Shown: piece by piece, positions 1 through 10,855 of the stretch
Numbering within the stretch: the stretch's first letter is position 1
Layout of the letters: every line of letters begins with the position of its first letter
From: Rallus limicola
Taxonomy: Eukaryota > Chordata > Aves > Gruiformes > Rallidae
Assembly: GCA_022605955.1 (NCBI GenBank)
Contig: JAKCOZ010000001.1
Location: 98,860,211 to 98,924,210, forward strand
Reading direction: 5' to 3'
Length of the DNA: 64,000 nt
Notes under the pieces: generated by a model
What the model was told of the DNA's origin: nothing
What the model saw: only the letters and a program-made list of their open reading frames with translations
Database searches by the model: none
Position numbers and translations under genes: made by a program

Positions 1-1648
1 ATCTTCTTTGGAAGAAATATATATTTTGTCTGCCTGGGTTGAAGGAAAAAAAGGTTAAAAAAAAAAAGCATAAAAATAAAAGGATGGATCACTGAGTATG
101 ATTTTCAACAAATGGAGACTATTCTGTTGGTTCTATCAATTTCACAACAGCTTAAGGCAATATGTACTCAGAAAGGGACTTCTTCACCAGCACTAAATGA
201 ATGAAAAAGGAAGCCAATCTCCAGAGATGGAGTGAAAGTATATCAGAGAATAGCTTACTAGAGATAAGTGGAGGTGAAAATTCAGGTTAGTGAGTCAAAA
301 GGTAAGAAGAAACCACTCTTAGGCCTACTAAGCTTTCAAACAAAACTGAAGAAGGATCAGTAGAAAAGTTTTTAAACAGAAAGCAAGTACCCAAACCAGG
401 AGAAAACATGAAAAGCCAGAAAATAGCCAGAGCATGAGAAAATGATTTCAAAGCAAATTTAAGACTCAGTCCTGATAGATGTTAAGTGGCTGCAACCTTG
501 TGTGCCTAGACACTGCAAGTTTGTTGACACGTAACAACTCTATTGCAATTAGAGTGCAAGCTGTAACAAGATTTTAGTTCTTCTCCATGTTGCAAAATTG
601 TCTTAAACTCTCTAAAAATTATTAATTTTTACTATACAACATGTCAATTTGACATAGCCTTTATAGTCAATTCTTTACCATCTTATCCAGATGAAATAAT
701 TAATACAAGAAACAAAACCAACCAAAGAATCAAACAACAACAACAATAACAAAAAAACAACCCTTAAACATATTATGACTGGGGATCCACAACAGGAACA
801 GATTTGTTATTAGACGAGAAAAAGTTCAAGAAATTTCAGCATTCATCAATGGCAAATGATAATATCTACCTATAGATTTTATAGGTTTTATCTTACATTA
901 AACTATGACAGCTCATTACATTGTTTCTTTAGCTGTAGCACATGCTTAATCTTTATTTGTTTCTTCCAGTTACATTAGGTATACATTTTCTGAATCAGTT
1001 CACAGAAAAAAATTACACTTACTACTATGCTGTAAAAAACACCTCAAGCAAATTTCTGAATTTAACCTTATTCTTTGCCTGGTTGACAATACATGCTGTT
1101 CTATTCCATGATAGAAATTAAAGAAATCAAAGGAAAAGCCAATATTTAACTGTATTCTTTGGCACAGATAGCGGGCCTGTCTGTATTATTTAAAATAGTA
1201 CATTCCAAATAAAAATATTGCTTGGATTTAAGTACAATAAGCAGGAAAGATCCTAACCCTTTTAGTTATGATCAATTTAACAGTTTGGGAAATGGTAGTA
1301 CCAACCTGCTGAAATCAAGTTCCTTCTTTTCATAACAACTTTGTTTATAAAGGTTTTACTTCATGCTTTATTGAATATGAATTGACTTTGAAAGCCTGTG
1401 AATTTTTCTTAATCCAAGAAAGGCTGAAACAAACCTGAGCAGAGAAAGAATGTGGTTCTCAACCAAAATTAATTAAGGTCATTTGTTCCAAGGGGAAATA
1501 CTGAGTGGTATTCTTCATTATCTAACCCAAAAAGTAGCTAACCTGAGTCACCACTGGGAACAAATCAAAGCTATAAAAGATAAAATCTGCTTTCAGTTTT
1601 ATTATTATTTGTTATTTTATTACAGTTCTTTGCACAAGATAATATTTA

Positions 1649-1671
1649 GCAATTCTATTTGATAGAATTGC
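1649..1671. repeat. Perfect 10-bp hairpin
   Basis: The arm GCAATTCTAT at 1649-1658 is exactly complementary to ATAGAATTGC at 1662-1671, with a 3-nt loop. It could extrude as a small cruciform. There is no sign that it is part of an RNA gene. Confidence 0.7.
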
Positions 1672-2140
1672 CCTGACTCCTTCACAATAGTACTAACTTG
1701 AATCTACAGGGACGTTTAAAATTATAATCTTAGTAGGTCAGCAGAACTCAGGCTCGCATGAATAATACTGCTACATGGCAACACACAATATCTAAACCTG
1801 AGTATATCCACTCACAAAGTAGAATGATTTAACAGAATCGATGTCAATACTTTTCATATTGTTAGTCATGTTTTTCTAAAGGAAACATCGCTTATCAGGA
1901 ATTGTTACATTAATTTACCTATCTGGTGAGTAATCAGCAATGAGCCTTCTTCATATGTTCTGTATGTTAAAAAGGCCAGTTGTACACTTATGTGACCTCT
2001 ATTGACAATAGGTATAAGTGAGAACAAAAGGAAAATAAGCTATTTTTTTCCAAAAATATAGTGAAAATGAAGGTCATTATTGTTTGTGTTTTCTGAGACA
2101 CAGATGTGCCCGAGTTGCTAAAACGGCAAGTTAGGTAAAT

Positions 2141-2169
2141 CAGATCATCATCAGATCATCATCAGATCT
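2141..2169. repeat. 11-bp tandem repeat, 2.6 copies
   Basis: The unit CAGATCATCAT occurs twice exactly (2141-2151 and 2152-2162), followed by a partial third copy (CAGATCT). It looks like simple replication slippage in unique DNA. Confidence 0.85.
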
Positions 2170-3117
2170 AAAAGGAATCAAATATTATTTAAATATTTTA
2201 TGTTTTCAAAAGAACACCATTAAACAGTATTCTGACTTAGAATAAAATTGAACATGACTTAACAGCCAGTGGGAAAAAGAATAATATTTAATTAGGTACT
2301 ACAAAATGCTTGGTGGCCTATCAAAGGGCCTTTGGGACACATGAGGGACAATATTGCTTATAGCAAGTCAGTGAAGAGAACATGGAAGGTAGAAATCAAT
2401 ATATGAATTTGAAGACTTGTTCCTTATTTTAACTGATTGCTGTATAGGAGACAGAATTTGAGAAGCATATAGATCTGTTTCTCAGCTCAGCAGACAGTCA
2501 GTGTCAAAATTTCCCATATGCCCTTGCTCAGTACCTGTGACAGGAGAAAAGATAACCTTTTGTAACAGATTGTAATGCTAAAATACACTCAGTTTTATAA
2601 AGTGCTTATAAAATGTGGTACATACAGACTTCTTGTAAAAGTTTGTGTTCTGATAAAATACTGGGTGCTTTTTAATGTTAGCTTAAAGCCTTAATTATAT
2701 TCTTCAAGTATTTCCTGCTGTAAAATATAGCATTACTTAAAAATGAAAGTAGTATTTGCCCAATAGACAAGATAATGAACGTTGCGTGGCTCCCCATCTA
2801 TAGTTTTCAATTTCTGTAGAGTTTCTCTGAGTGAAAAAGTGTACCAGAAAATAACTTAATGGTATTTGTACAGAAATATACAATGTCAGTTTGATTTTCC
2901 TTATACATTTGATATGTACATGTGACTTATCAGAGTTTAATTTGATCAGGTGGTAGCTGGCCCAGTGGAATTCATTTAGTCCTTTTTATCTAGGCATTAT
3001 ATTCTTCTTGTACTAAATGTGTAAACTGCACAAGCCAACCACCACAGCTTAAGGGAAAAGTAGCACTCATCAGTACAGTAGTAGCACAGTAGTACAGCAG
3101 TACACAAGAAGTATGTA

Positions 3118-3186
3118 GGAACACAATTCTTGTTCACATAGGAACACGGTTCTTGCGCACAAAAGAATACATTTCTTGTACGCTAG
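3118..3186. repeat. 23-bp imperfect tandem repeat, 3 copies
   Basis: Three adjoining 23-bp units start at 3118, 3141 and 3164. All have the pattern GGAACACNNTTCTTG or a one-to-few-base variant of it. A short CAGTA-rich stretch (about 3071-3103) lies just upstream. This is a minisatellite-like array; an 80-codon open frame from 3153 runs through it and is probably incidental. Confidence 0.75.
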
Positions 3187-4775
3187 CCCCCAGTGGGGTT
3201 ACGGCTTTTGTTTTTCCTAATCTTGAAGAGAAGTTCATCGAGGAACTCAGGCTGACTGCACATAGGAGAACATATGTAGTCATGCATATTCTGCATACAT
3301 ACTTATGCAATCAAACATATAACTCTTTGTATGCTAATGTGTATATTTTCATTAGCCTTCTACAGTGCTCTAATTTGGGAAAAGTTGAGTCATAATTTGG
3401 TATAATTTAAGACAACTCTGATAATTATCTGAGGTTGAATATTTTATATTGCACAGCGTGACAGCTACTACTTTCCTGACTGGCATAGCAAAACCACTCT
3501 GCTGTAATCAGGGTGTGCTTCCTGACAATATCTGAGGTGATAGCCCACACACCACTGGAATAATTATGGTGCACTGTTATTTGAGAATACAGTCTCAAAC
3601 TGGCACATCAAATACTAAAATAGAAATCAGTGTTATACCCCAATTAATTTCATAGCAAATTATTATATCCCAATTAGTCTCACAATCAGTTTCTGTGCAA
3701 GCATTAAGTCTTCCTCTACATTATTTTACTGTTGCAGATGGGAAGATAAGAAAGTTTTTGTTTTCCCTGTTTATAATTCTTTTTCTTCCTCCCGGACTCT
3801 CACACATCTCACTGCACAGATTGCCTTGACTCACATGGACTATTCCCATCACTGGAATTTTCTTTGTTGTCCTACTGGAGTGAAGAGGGCAGTAAGCAAT
3901 CCTGAAAGAACAATTCATGTGTACCGTGCCTCTAGTAATTTGTGGTGAAATGAAAAACACAAACTGTGCTGCAGTATAAGGACAAAAATATTTTCTGGGG
4001 GCCCTGCACATGCAACTTATGATGAGGTCTTTAGAAACGTTGCATAGAGCCATAGCTACAGAAGTGAAAACATTTTTGACATGTGCAGCATAAAACTTGC
4101 ATATTTTTGTTACAAAAGCACAGTTTTGATTTGCAAACTAGAGAATCTCTCACTTAACCTTCTTATTAAAAAAACCATTAAATATTTATTTTCTTCATTT
4201 CTTCTTTAGATCAGTACCTATTTGGAAAAAAAAAATATCAGAGAATGTCTGGAGTACATCTAGAGAATATATGTATTCCTATTTTTAGACAATATCCACA
4301 TACCTTGTCCCTTCTAGGTGGTTCATTAAACAATGAAATATAAACTAAAAGAGTTAATCTGTAAGAGTAGAACATTTGTTATTTAGGAGCTTTGCTGGCA
4401 AATACTATTAACACCAACCACCTTTTAAAAGCTAGGATTCCATAAATAATTTTATACTGAAAAAACAGTATGCCTATTATTTCTAACATAATTCCTCTGG
4501 GACAATACATATGGGATACAAATAGACCTGTGGAATTCTCAAAGCTTGTTAAACTTCTTTGTCCCCTTTCACTGCAAAAAAAAATAATTATTAAATAGGA
4601 ATATCACTATAATTTAAACTTTAGTAAGATTGCTTAAGGAATCACATAGTTACATGTTATATAGTGACATGTAACAAAACCAGGACTGAAATGGCATTCA
4701 TTTCATGATGAAATTGTTAGATATGACGTCATGGATATCAATCCAAGAAATCTCAATTGCTGATTAAGAAACTGA

Positions 4776-4803
4776 TATTTCTCTAGCGTCCCTTTAATTG
4801 CTG
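4776..4803 (+). repeat. Left arm of 28-bp exact inverted repeat
   Basis: These 28 bases, with core CTAGCGTCCCTTTAATTGCT, are the exact reverse complement of 7853-7880. Identity stops abruptly on both sides. The match includes a CpG, so it is not simple AT-rich coincidence. The outer edges of both arms are TA. That fits, but does not prove, terminal inverted repeats of a DNA transposon of about 3.1 kb. An old dispersed repeat or a short duplication is also possible. Confidence 0.7.
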
Positions 4804-5561
4804 TTATGAGGGACCAACATAAACACAAATGTCTAAAGTAGAGATGTGCTTCTGTATGCACGATAGTCTGATGGTGCAGGCTGGCAGAAAAAAATGCTGA
4901 AATGCCTGAAAATAATCCAGATGACTTAAATACCATTAACAAATTTTCAGTATGTCTTGAAAGCCAAATGTCATTTTATATATCCAGTTTCTGATTTCTG
5001 GGGTTAAATTGCACTGCACTGTAATTATAAATGAAAATACCAACCTTATATTTTTTATTATTTCAGGATTTAGAATTATCTATTTAGCAATGTGGGTGGT
5101 AAGAATCTATCAGTAAGACACAGATAGTGAAAAAAAGAGAAATTTAAGGGTGTAAAACATAACAAGAAACAAATATCCCACCACAAGAAAAATAAATGGA
5201 AGGAGAAATAAGAGAAAAGACAGATTTATATCAGTGTTTTTACACTGAGCAAAAATTAATAAAACCCCTTTTAAATCTTCACAATCCATTTCCTATTAGT
5301 CTGTTTTCCTGTCTGAACTAAAAAAAATATATACCAAAATCCTTCATAACAGATTATTATTCTTTAATTTCGAATATATGAAACTCCATGGGTCAAATAT
5401 AATTTTGTAATTAATATCCACTAGAAGAGGTGCATAGTATCTCCTAACACTCTTCTTTTTTACTGGGAATTTGCTGCTACTCAGTTCTTGCAAGTCGGTA
5501 TTAAAACAAAAAAAGCTAAAAGCTCATACACACAAAGTCGAAACTTCAGAAAACACTATCC

Positions 5562-5600
5562 AAAAACTGCAAGCACTGAACTATTAGACTTGCAGTTTTT
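5562..5600. repeat. 12-bp perfect stem with 15-nt loop
   Basis: AAAAACTGCAAG at 5562-5573 pairs exactly with CTTGCAGTTTTT at 5589-5600. The stem is too short for a typical miRNA precursor and no further pairing is seen outside it. It lies about 110 bp upstream of a CR1 fragment. Confidence 0.7.
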
Positions 5601-5711
5601 TAATACTGATCACTGGTGGATATCCAAGCACATTATCTTTAAACCCAAAAATTCTGCCAAGTGAAGGAGGAAAGAGGACAATAAGGTGCAAATGATGGTA
5701 TTTTATTATAA

Positions 5712-6108
5712 AGATGGGCTAAGAGAGTTGAGCTTGTTCAGCCTGGAGAAGAGAAAGTTTCAGGGAGACATTATAGCAGCTTTCCATTGCCTGAAGGAGG
5801 CCTATAGGAACGCTGGAGATGGACTCTTTACAAGGGCATGTAGTGATAGGATGGGGGTAATAGTTTTAAACTGAAAGAAGGTGTATGTAGTTTAGATATT
5901 AGGAAAAAATACTTCACTGTGAGAGTAGTGAGGCACTGGAAGAAGTTGCCCGGAGAGGTTGTGGATGTTCTCTTCCTGACAGTGTTGGACGGGGCTTTGG
6001 GCAACCTGGTCTAGTTGGGGGTGTACCTGCCCATGCAAGGGGCAGGAACTAGATGAACTTTAAGGTTGCTTCCAACCCAAATCATTCGATGGCTTTATGA
6101 TTCTATGA
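5712..6108 (+). mobile_element. CR1 LINE, 5'-truncated 3' end
   Basis: This fragment covers the last part of CR1 ORF2 and the 3' UTR. The translation reads LRELSLFSLEKRKFQGDI, the conserved C-terminal region of avian CR1 ORF2. It then continues through degraded sequence (the usual region before the stop, with 'RHWKKLP'-like coding) into the 3' UTR phrase ending TTTATGATTCTATGATA near 6108. The 5' truncation is typical of LINE insertion by target-primed reverse transcription. Frameshifts and stops make it inactive. It lies between the two 28-bp inverted arms. Confidence 0.9.
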
Positions 6109-6417
6109 TAAAATTGTCTGAAAATCTTGAGAACAATATGGGAAATGGGCTGAGAGGTAGACAAGACAGTGAAAGATTACAAGGCAATAAAAAGCCCAAT
6201 CTGGATATTTCCTTACCCTATCTTATAAAATATCAGTCTTATAAAATCTAGACTAAAAATTTGTTTTAACCTGATTGAACAATTCACACTAAATATAGCT
6301 GTACTGTATTTATACTGAATCTGTTTGGTTACCTGTACCAGGATTAATTTAAAGTATTCTTAAATTGCACCCACTGTATAACGTTAATTTTCAAACTGGA
6401 CACTTTTTCTGTAATGG

Positions 6418-7035
6418 TGTTGTAGTTTTGCATGGCGGGGTTCTGGTGGAGGAGAGGGGCTGCAGGGGTGGCTTCTGCAAGAAGCAGCCTGAAGCTGTCT
6501 GCAGGCCTGACAGGGCAAACACCAGCTGGCTCAAGGCCAGAGTAGTTGTTGACTAAGGCTGAGCCCATCAGCAATGGTTACAGCACCTCTGGAAATCACA
6601 TTTAGGAGGAAAAAAAATGGAAGCAGCCACTTTTTGCCACCAGAGAAGGGAGTGAGAAGATGTAAGAAACTGTGCAGACATCAAGTTCAGTGAAGAGAGG
6701 GGATAGGAGATGCCCCAGGTACTGGAGAGAAAGAACCCCCTGAAGCCCCTGGAGAAACCCGTGGTGGAGTGGGTGTCCCCCTGCAGCCCATGGAAAAAAT
6801 GGGGAACAGAGACCCCACCTGCAGCCCATGGAGAGGCCCCACACTGAAGTAGGTGGAAACATACAGAAGACACTGTGACCTGCATTGGAGCAAGCCTCTG
6901 CCAGCACTTGCAGCCTGTGGAGAGAGACAGAGACACAGAGATGAGTAAGAGAGAGACATCCATATCAGAGCAGGTTTGCTGGGGGTGGGAGGGGCTTGTG
7001 ACCCCATGGAGGACCAGGTTTGAGCACTCTGGATC
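6418..7035 (+). mobile_element. Group A LTR, 5' part, truncated
   Basis: The fragment starts TGTTGTAGTTTTGCATGG and is colinear with the reverse complement of the complete LTR at 57211-58272. Shared landmarks, in order, are the TGTTGT start, CTGCAGGGGTGGCTTCTGC, AAACACCAGCTGGCTCAAGG, TTTTTGCCACCAGAGA and CTTGTGACCC. Homology is lost near 7035 and the 3' half, including any U5 region, is missing. It contains repeated phrases such as CTGCAGCCCATGGA (near 6784 and 6820). No retroviral gene follows. The ERVL-like class is inferred from target-duplication size in sister copies. Confidence 0.82.
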
Positions 7036-7476
7036 ATTTTCACCAGGACCTCTAAGACTTTTTCTACAAAGCTGATAGTATAATAAATTATATTTTTGAT
7101 AAGTGAACATGTATAATGATGGGGAAGTATTGACATGTGGTGACAATATGCTTTGGAAATTTATTACTTAACCTTTATTCACTTGGTAGGCCTACATTTA
7201 TGTGTGCAAGTGCTACTCTGTATCATGTCATAAAGAATCTTTTCTTTCTCTGTGGACTTTGGCAAGAATTTTTGCTGATTAACTTTTCAAGACTTGTGGT
7301 CCTGGTTTTAGAGATTAATTCATTTGCAACACAGTATGTTCCTGGTGTGGTGTTTGGCAGAGAAAGAGCAAAGAAAATACTGTCAACAATTTTTTTTGCT
7401 TTCTCCTTTGTTTCTAGTTGGCTTTTTTATTCTACTGCTTTCAGCAATACAACAGAAGCTTCTATAAGCCTTAAAG

Positions 7477-7500
7477 AATAGCCATCACCTAATGGCTATT
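7477..7500. repeat. 9-bp hairpin followed by T-run
   Basis: AATAGCCAT at 7477-7485 pairs with ATGGCTATT at 7492-7500 around a 6-nt loop, and several T residues follow. It resembles a bacterial intrinsic terminator by chance; in vertebrate nuclear DNA it has no such role. Confidence 0.6.
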
Positions 7501-7852
7501 TTTCTATATTTCAGACACCTTTCCAGATTTTTAGAGAATTCCATTTTACTGACTAGAAGATAACTTCCAAATCTTGCTTTCCACAGGACTTGTCTAGATG
7601 AAACACAGAAACAGGTTGCTTAAAGCAAACAATTCTACACAACATGCAAGGTGAACATGCCAACGTGCACCAGATCTCAACTTCCAGTAAAAATGTTTTT
7701 TATAATCCTCGTGTAGATTGCTTGATCTTTTAACACTGTAGGCACTCTCTAGAGTATTATCCTACCTGGCACTCTGCAAATTTTCTAGTCATTTGCTGCT
7801 TTCATTGGGTATAAAAAAACCTGCAGTGGTCTTCAGAGCTTTAGATGGTGTC

Positions 7853-7880
7853 CAGCAATTAAAGGGACGCTAGAGAAATA
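7853..7880 (-). repeat. Right arm of 28-bp exact inverted repeat
   Basis: This is the exact reverse complement of 4776-4803. It is bounded by a mismatch on the inner side, and on the outer side by CAG, which would align with the left flank only after a 1-nt gap. A CR1 fragment and an LTR fragment lie between the arms; they would be later insertions if the arms are transposon ends. Confidence 0.7.
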
Positions 7881-9639
7881 CAGAAGCCAACCAGGTCCAT
7901 TATGTTTTTGCAGTAAGAAGTGTTAAATAACAGACCCAACCAACAAAAAAAATAGACATGCAGAGTGTCTGCATCTGACTGTCAGCCATATGAATAAAAG
8001 AAAAAGATTTAAGCAGTGTAAATGAAGAAGGGAAGAACCATGTTTGGTGAGGTGTAAATCTGTAAGATTATTTATGCTGTATAGTGCATGCCACTCCAGA
8101 GAGAAATATAAAAAAAACTTGTATGCCACACCACACTTATAATTGAATGTCAGGTCCCAGGAACAATGGGTCTTTCCATGCAGATTAATTAGTACTGTTT
8201 TCTAACAAGGCTAATTAGCATATATGAGCTCAGGAATTCATGTGTTCCTGGGGCACCTCAATGTCTGTATAGTTATTTTAGATGTAAACCTATAGCTAAT
8301 CCATTCAGGGCCAGCTTGAATATGACTGCAGAGCCATGTAACTATTTGCAAAGCTTTTTTGCTGACAACATAGCAGAGAAAAAGATCTCTGAACAAGCCT
8401 GTTGTTTCAAAAGCCACATTAGAGGAGTAAGGGTAAAGCTGTGCAAAGATGAGCATATAGCTGGTGGTGTCTCTTGAGAACTACACCAGAGTTTTTTCAT
8501 CATCATGTATCTTGGTCTTATAATGCAATTTAACAGCCTTTGATGTGTTTAACAGGTTTGTTTTCTAACCCTTCATGGAACTTTGCTTATAACTATTTAG
8601 GATTTTCTTCACAGGTTAAAAGCAAAGGAATTGGTGTGGAAGTATATGTTGTTCACTTTATCAGATACATGTTTATAATTACAATTTGATAATTAGCAAC
8701 CATGAATAACAACTACATGCATTTATATTTAATTACGATATATTGTAAAGATTTCTCCACTAAGAAAAATCCCTCTTCAAAGGAAGAAACTGGCATAATC
8801 TGCAGAATTTGTACAACTATTTTATCCACAAAGAGAAAAACTGCAGGAATGCTATTAACATCCCAGTATGATGCCCATTATACTAATATATGCATCATTC
8901 AAAAAGCCTAAATAAAGCAAAAAATTACTTTCCATAGATTGGACAGCCTAAGTACACACAGAGCATGTTATTAATTCAAAGATGGGAGGGGATATTTAAT
9001 AAGGTTTGTTTTTTTTTTTTTTTTTCCAATCTAATAATCAAGATTATGCTTAATTAGGGTTATGGGATGAAGAATTAATTTTTAGAGATTTTGTGTTATA
9101 CATTTAGAGGCATTAACATTCAGAAACTGTTCTAAATATATTACATTAGGTAAGTAAGTTGGCAGTGAAACAAAATCTTCAGCTAATATAAAGACTAACC
9201 AATTTTAAAAAGTCAAAATGTAGTGAAATAGCAGGAATCATTTAATTCAGTGTTCCTCTCTCAATAGTCAACATTTTTTAAAATATCTTTTTTTTTTTTT
9301 TCCAGCTGCATAACTTAAGCAAAAGAAATTAAATGGGCTTGGCTATGTTGATGAAAGCAGAAAATGAAAATCTATCAAAAAACCTCTGATTATGTACATG
9401 CAATTCAATAACCTATATAGATATTAAATAAAAATCCAGTTGAATATTTATCAATCCCAAGGATAGATAGATATGATCAGCCATAGACTTAGCACTATAA
9501 TTTGGTGTAAGAGCTTCCAGATAAAAATGTGTTCTCATTCCTCTGCAATTCCCAGAGAAACAAGTTTTAAGTAGACAAATATAGAAAGAAATTCACAGCT
9601 GAAATATTAATAATCATTATATTATCATGATGTGATAGA

Positions 9640-10012
9640 GAGCAGCCCTGAAGAAAAGTACTTGGGGATACTGATGGATTAAAAGCTGGACATGAGACAA
9701 CAATATGCACTCAGAGCCCAGAAGGTCGTTTGCATCCTGGATTGCATCAGAAGTGTGTCCAGCTGATCAAGAAAGTTGATTCTCCCTCTCTTCTTTGGAG
9801 TACTGCATCCAGTTCTGGAGCCCTCCATACATGAAGGACATGGACCTGTTGGAGCAGGTCCAGAGGATGGTCACAAGGATGATTAGAGGGCTGGAGCAGC
9901 CCTCCTGTGAACACCGGCTGAGAGAGCTGGGCTTGTTCAGACTGGAGAAAGCTCAGGAGAAACCATGTAGTAGCCTTCCAGTACCTGAAGAGGACCTATA
10001 GAAAAGCTGGGG
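9640..10012 (+). mobile_element. CR1 LINE, first half of a split copy
   Basis: ORF2 C-terminal coding is readable across frameshifts. It includes a degenerate SPEEKYLGILMD region, a stretch corresponding to EYCIQFWSPPYMKDMDLLEQVQRMVTRMIRGLEQ (codons within 9795-9900) and LRELGLFRLEKA. The copy is interrupted at 10012 by a solo LTR and resumes without loss at 10591. The 5' end is truncated near 9640. Confidence 0.92.
10008..10012. repeat. Target-site duplication TGGGG (left)
   Basis: The five bases TGGGG before the LTR are repeated exactly at 10591-10595 after it. A 5-bp duplication is the size expected for ERVL-type integrase. Confidence 0.9.
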
Positions 10013-10590
10013 TGTCGTGGTTTCACCCCGGCTGTGGGACGAGATCCACGCAGCTGCCTGCTCCTTAAAGTAAAAGAGCAGGGGAAGAGGGAAAGGGGGG
10101 CGGGGAACAAGGGAAGGGAAAAGGAAGGGGCAAATAACTCCAAAGCCAAGAAACTAAGAGGCCCGTGGGTTGGGATAAGGATACTTTACTAAGATAACAG
10201 AAAAATAAAATATAACAATGCTAACAGGACTTTAGAGCAAAAGAATATGAAACTATTGATACACAATGCATTTTCTCACCGAACCACACAACTCAGGCCG
10301 TACCACCCAGAGCTGTCCCGGAACCCGACCGTCCCCCCAAGAACCTCATGTCCCAGCTCGGAACCGCCCCCCTTCATCCTCCCATCAGCCCCCCTTTATC
10401 CTGGGTAGGAAGTAATTGGCATGGAATACTCTCTTTGGCCCATCTGGGTCACCCGTCCTGGCTTTGACTGTCTGACTGCAACTAAAAACATCAGGGTGTT
10501 CTCAGCACTGCTTTCATTTTAACTCCCAAACACAGCATTCCATCCGCTGCTACAAATGAAGTTAACTCTATCCTGACTGAAACCAGGACA
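10013..10590 (-). mobile_element. Complete group B solo LTR nested in CR1
   Basis: Read on the minus strand, the 578-bp element starts TGTCCTGGTTTCAGTCAGGA and ends CCACGACA, giving TG...CA termini. A perfect TGGGG duplication flanks it. Landmarks shared with the copies at 21557 and 63617 include the GTTAACTCTATCC region near the start and, near the end, CTTATCCCAACCCACGGG. An AGTAAA at 10185-10190 (minus strand) sits where the 21557 copy has ATTAAA. No internal viral sequence remains, so it arose by recombination between two LTRs. It lies antisense to the host CR1 and is younger than it. Confidence 0.93.
10081..10118 (+). other. G-run cluster with quadruplex potential
   Basis: Six runs of three or more G are separated by 1-5 nt loops: GGGG, GGG, GGGGGG, GGGG, GGG, GGG. 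This satisfies the usual G-quadruplex pattern on the plus strand, antisense to the LTR. In the LTR's own sense it is a C/T-rich tract just before the U5 end. Confidence 0.7.
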
Positions 10591-10855
10591 TGGGGAAAGA
10601 CTGTTTGGAAGTGCATGTGGTGATAGGACAAGGGGCAATGTTTTTAAACTAGATCAGGGTAGGTTTAGATATTAGGAAGAAGTTCTTCGATATGAGAGTA
10701 GTGGATCACTAAAACTGGTTGCCCTGGAGACATTCAAGGTTAGGCTTCATGAAGTTCTGAGCAATCTGATATGATTAAAGGTGTCCCTGTTTACTGCAAG
10801 GGTTTTGGACTAGATGATTTTTAAGTGTCCCTTCCAACCTAACATTATATGATTA
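10591..10855 (+). mobile_element. CR1 LINE, second half of a split copy
   Basis: This resumes the copy at 9640-10012 with the same TGGGG shared at the junction. It carries the ORF2 end (ATTAGGAAGAAGTTCTTCGATATGAG-type region near 10668) and the 3' UTR with a GGACTAGATGATTTTTAAG-type phrase, ending in a degraded tail (ATTATATGATTACT) near 10855. Confidence 0.92.

Larger units (their letters stand above)
1..5711. other. AT-rich unique DNA, no gene seen
   Basis: No recognisable exon, RNA gene or interspersed repeat was found. The stretch is AT-rich with scattered A- and T-runs. It contains an A/C-rich low-complexity tract near 710-770, an 11-bp repeat at 2141-2169, a 23-bp repeat at 3118-3186, hairpins at 1649-1671 and 5562-5600, and one arm of a 28-bp inverted match at 4776-4803. 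The open frames here, such as 110 codons on the minus strand at 3721-4053, have no recognisable domain and low-complexity composition, so I treat them as chance. Confidence 0.6.
7036..9639. other. Unique DNA, no gene seen
   Basis: Nothing recognisable is coded here. The longest open frame (114 codons at 7137-7481) is hydrophobic and not recognised. The stretch contains a 9-bp hairpin at 7477-7500, the right arm of the 28-bp inverted match at 7853-7880, and T-runs at about 9009-9025 and 9289-9302. Confidence 0.6.

Noticed and set aside
2141..2169. CRISPR-like repeat
   Set aside because: The units are adjoining 11-mers without spacers, in vertebrate DNA.
3721..4053. 110-codon minus-strand frame as a possible gene
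   Set aside because: There is no domain, no plausible start or splice context, and cysteine-rich composition without a known pattern. Frames of this length are expected by chance in 64 kb.
6568..7146. 192-codon minus-strand open frame
   Set aside because: It is mostly antisense to the group A LTR fragment, and its sister LTRs show different, broken frames. No known domain is visible.
7137..7481. 114-codon hydrophobic plus-strand frame
   Set aside because: The hydrophobicity follows from T-rich DNA, and no family is recognised.
7477..7505. Intrinsic-terminator-like hairpin with T-run
   Set aside because: The window is avian nuclear DNA, where this signal has no termination role.
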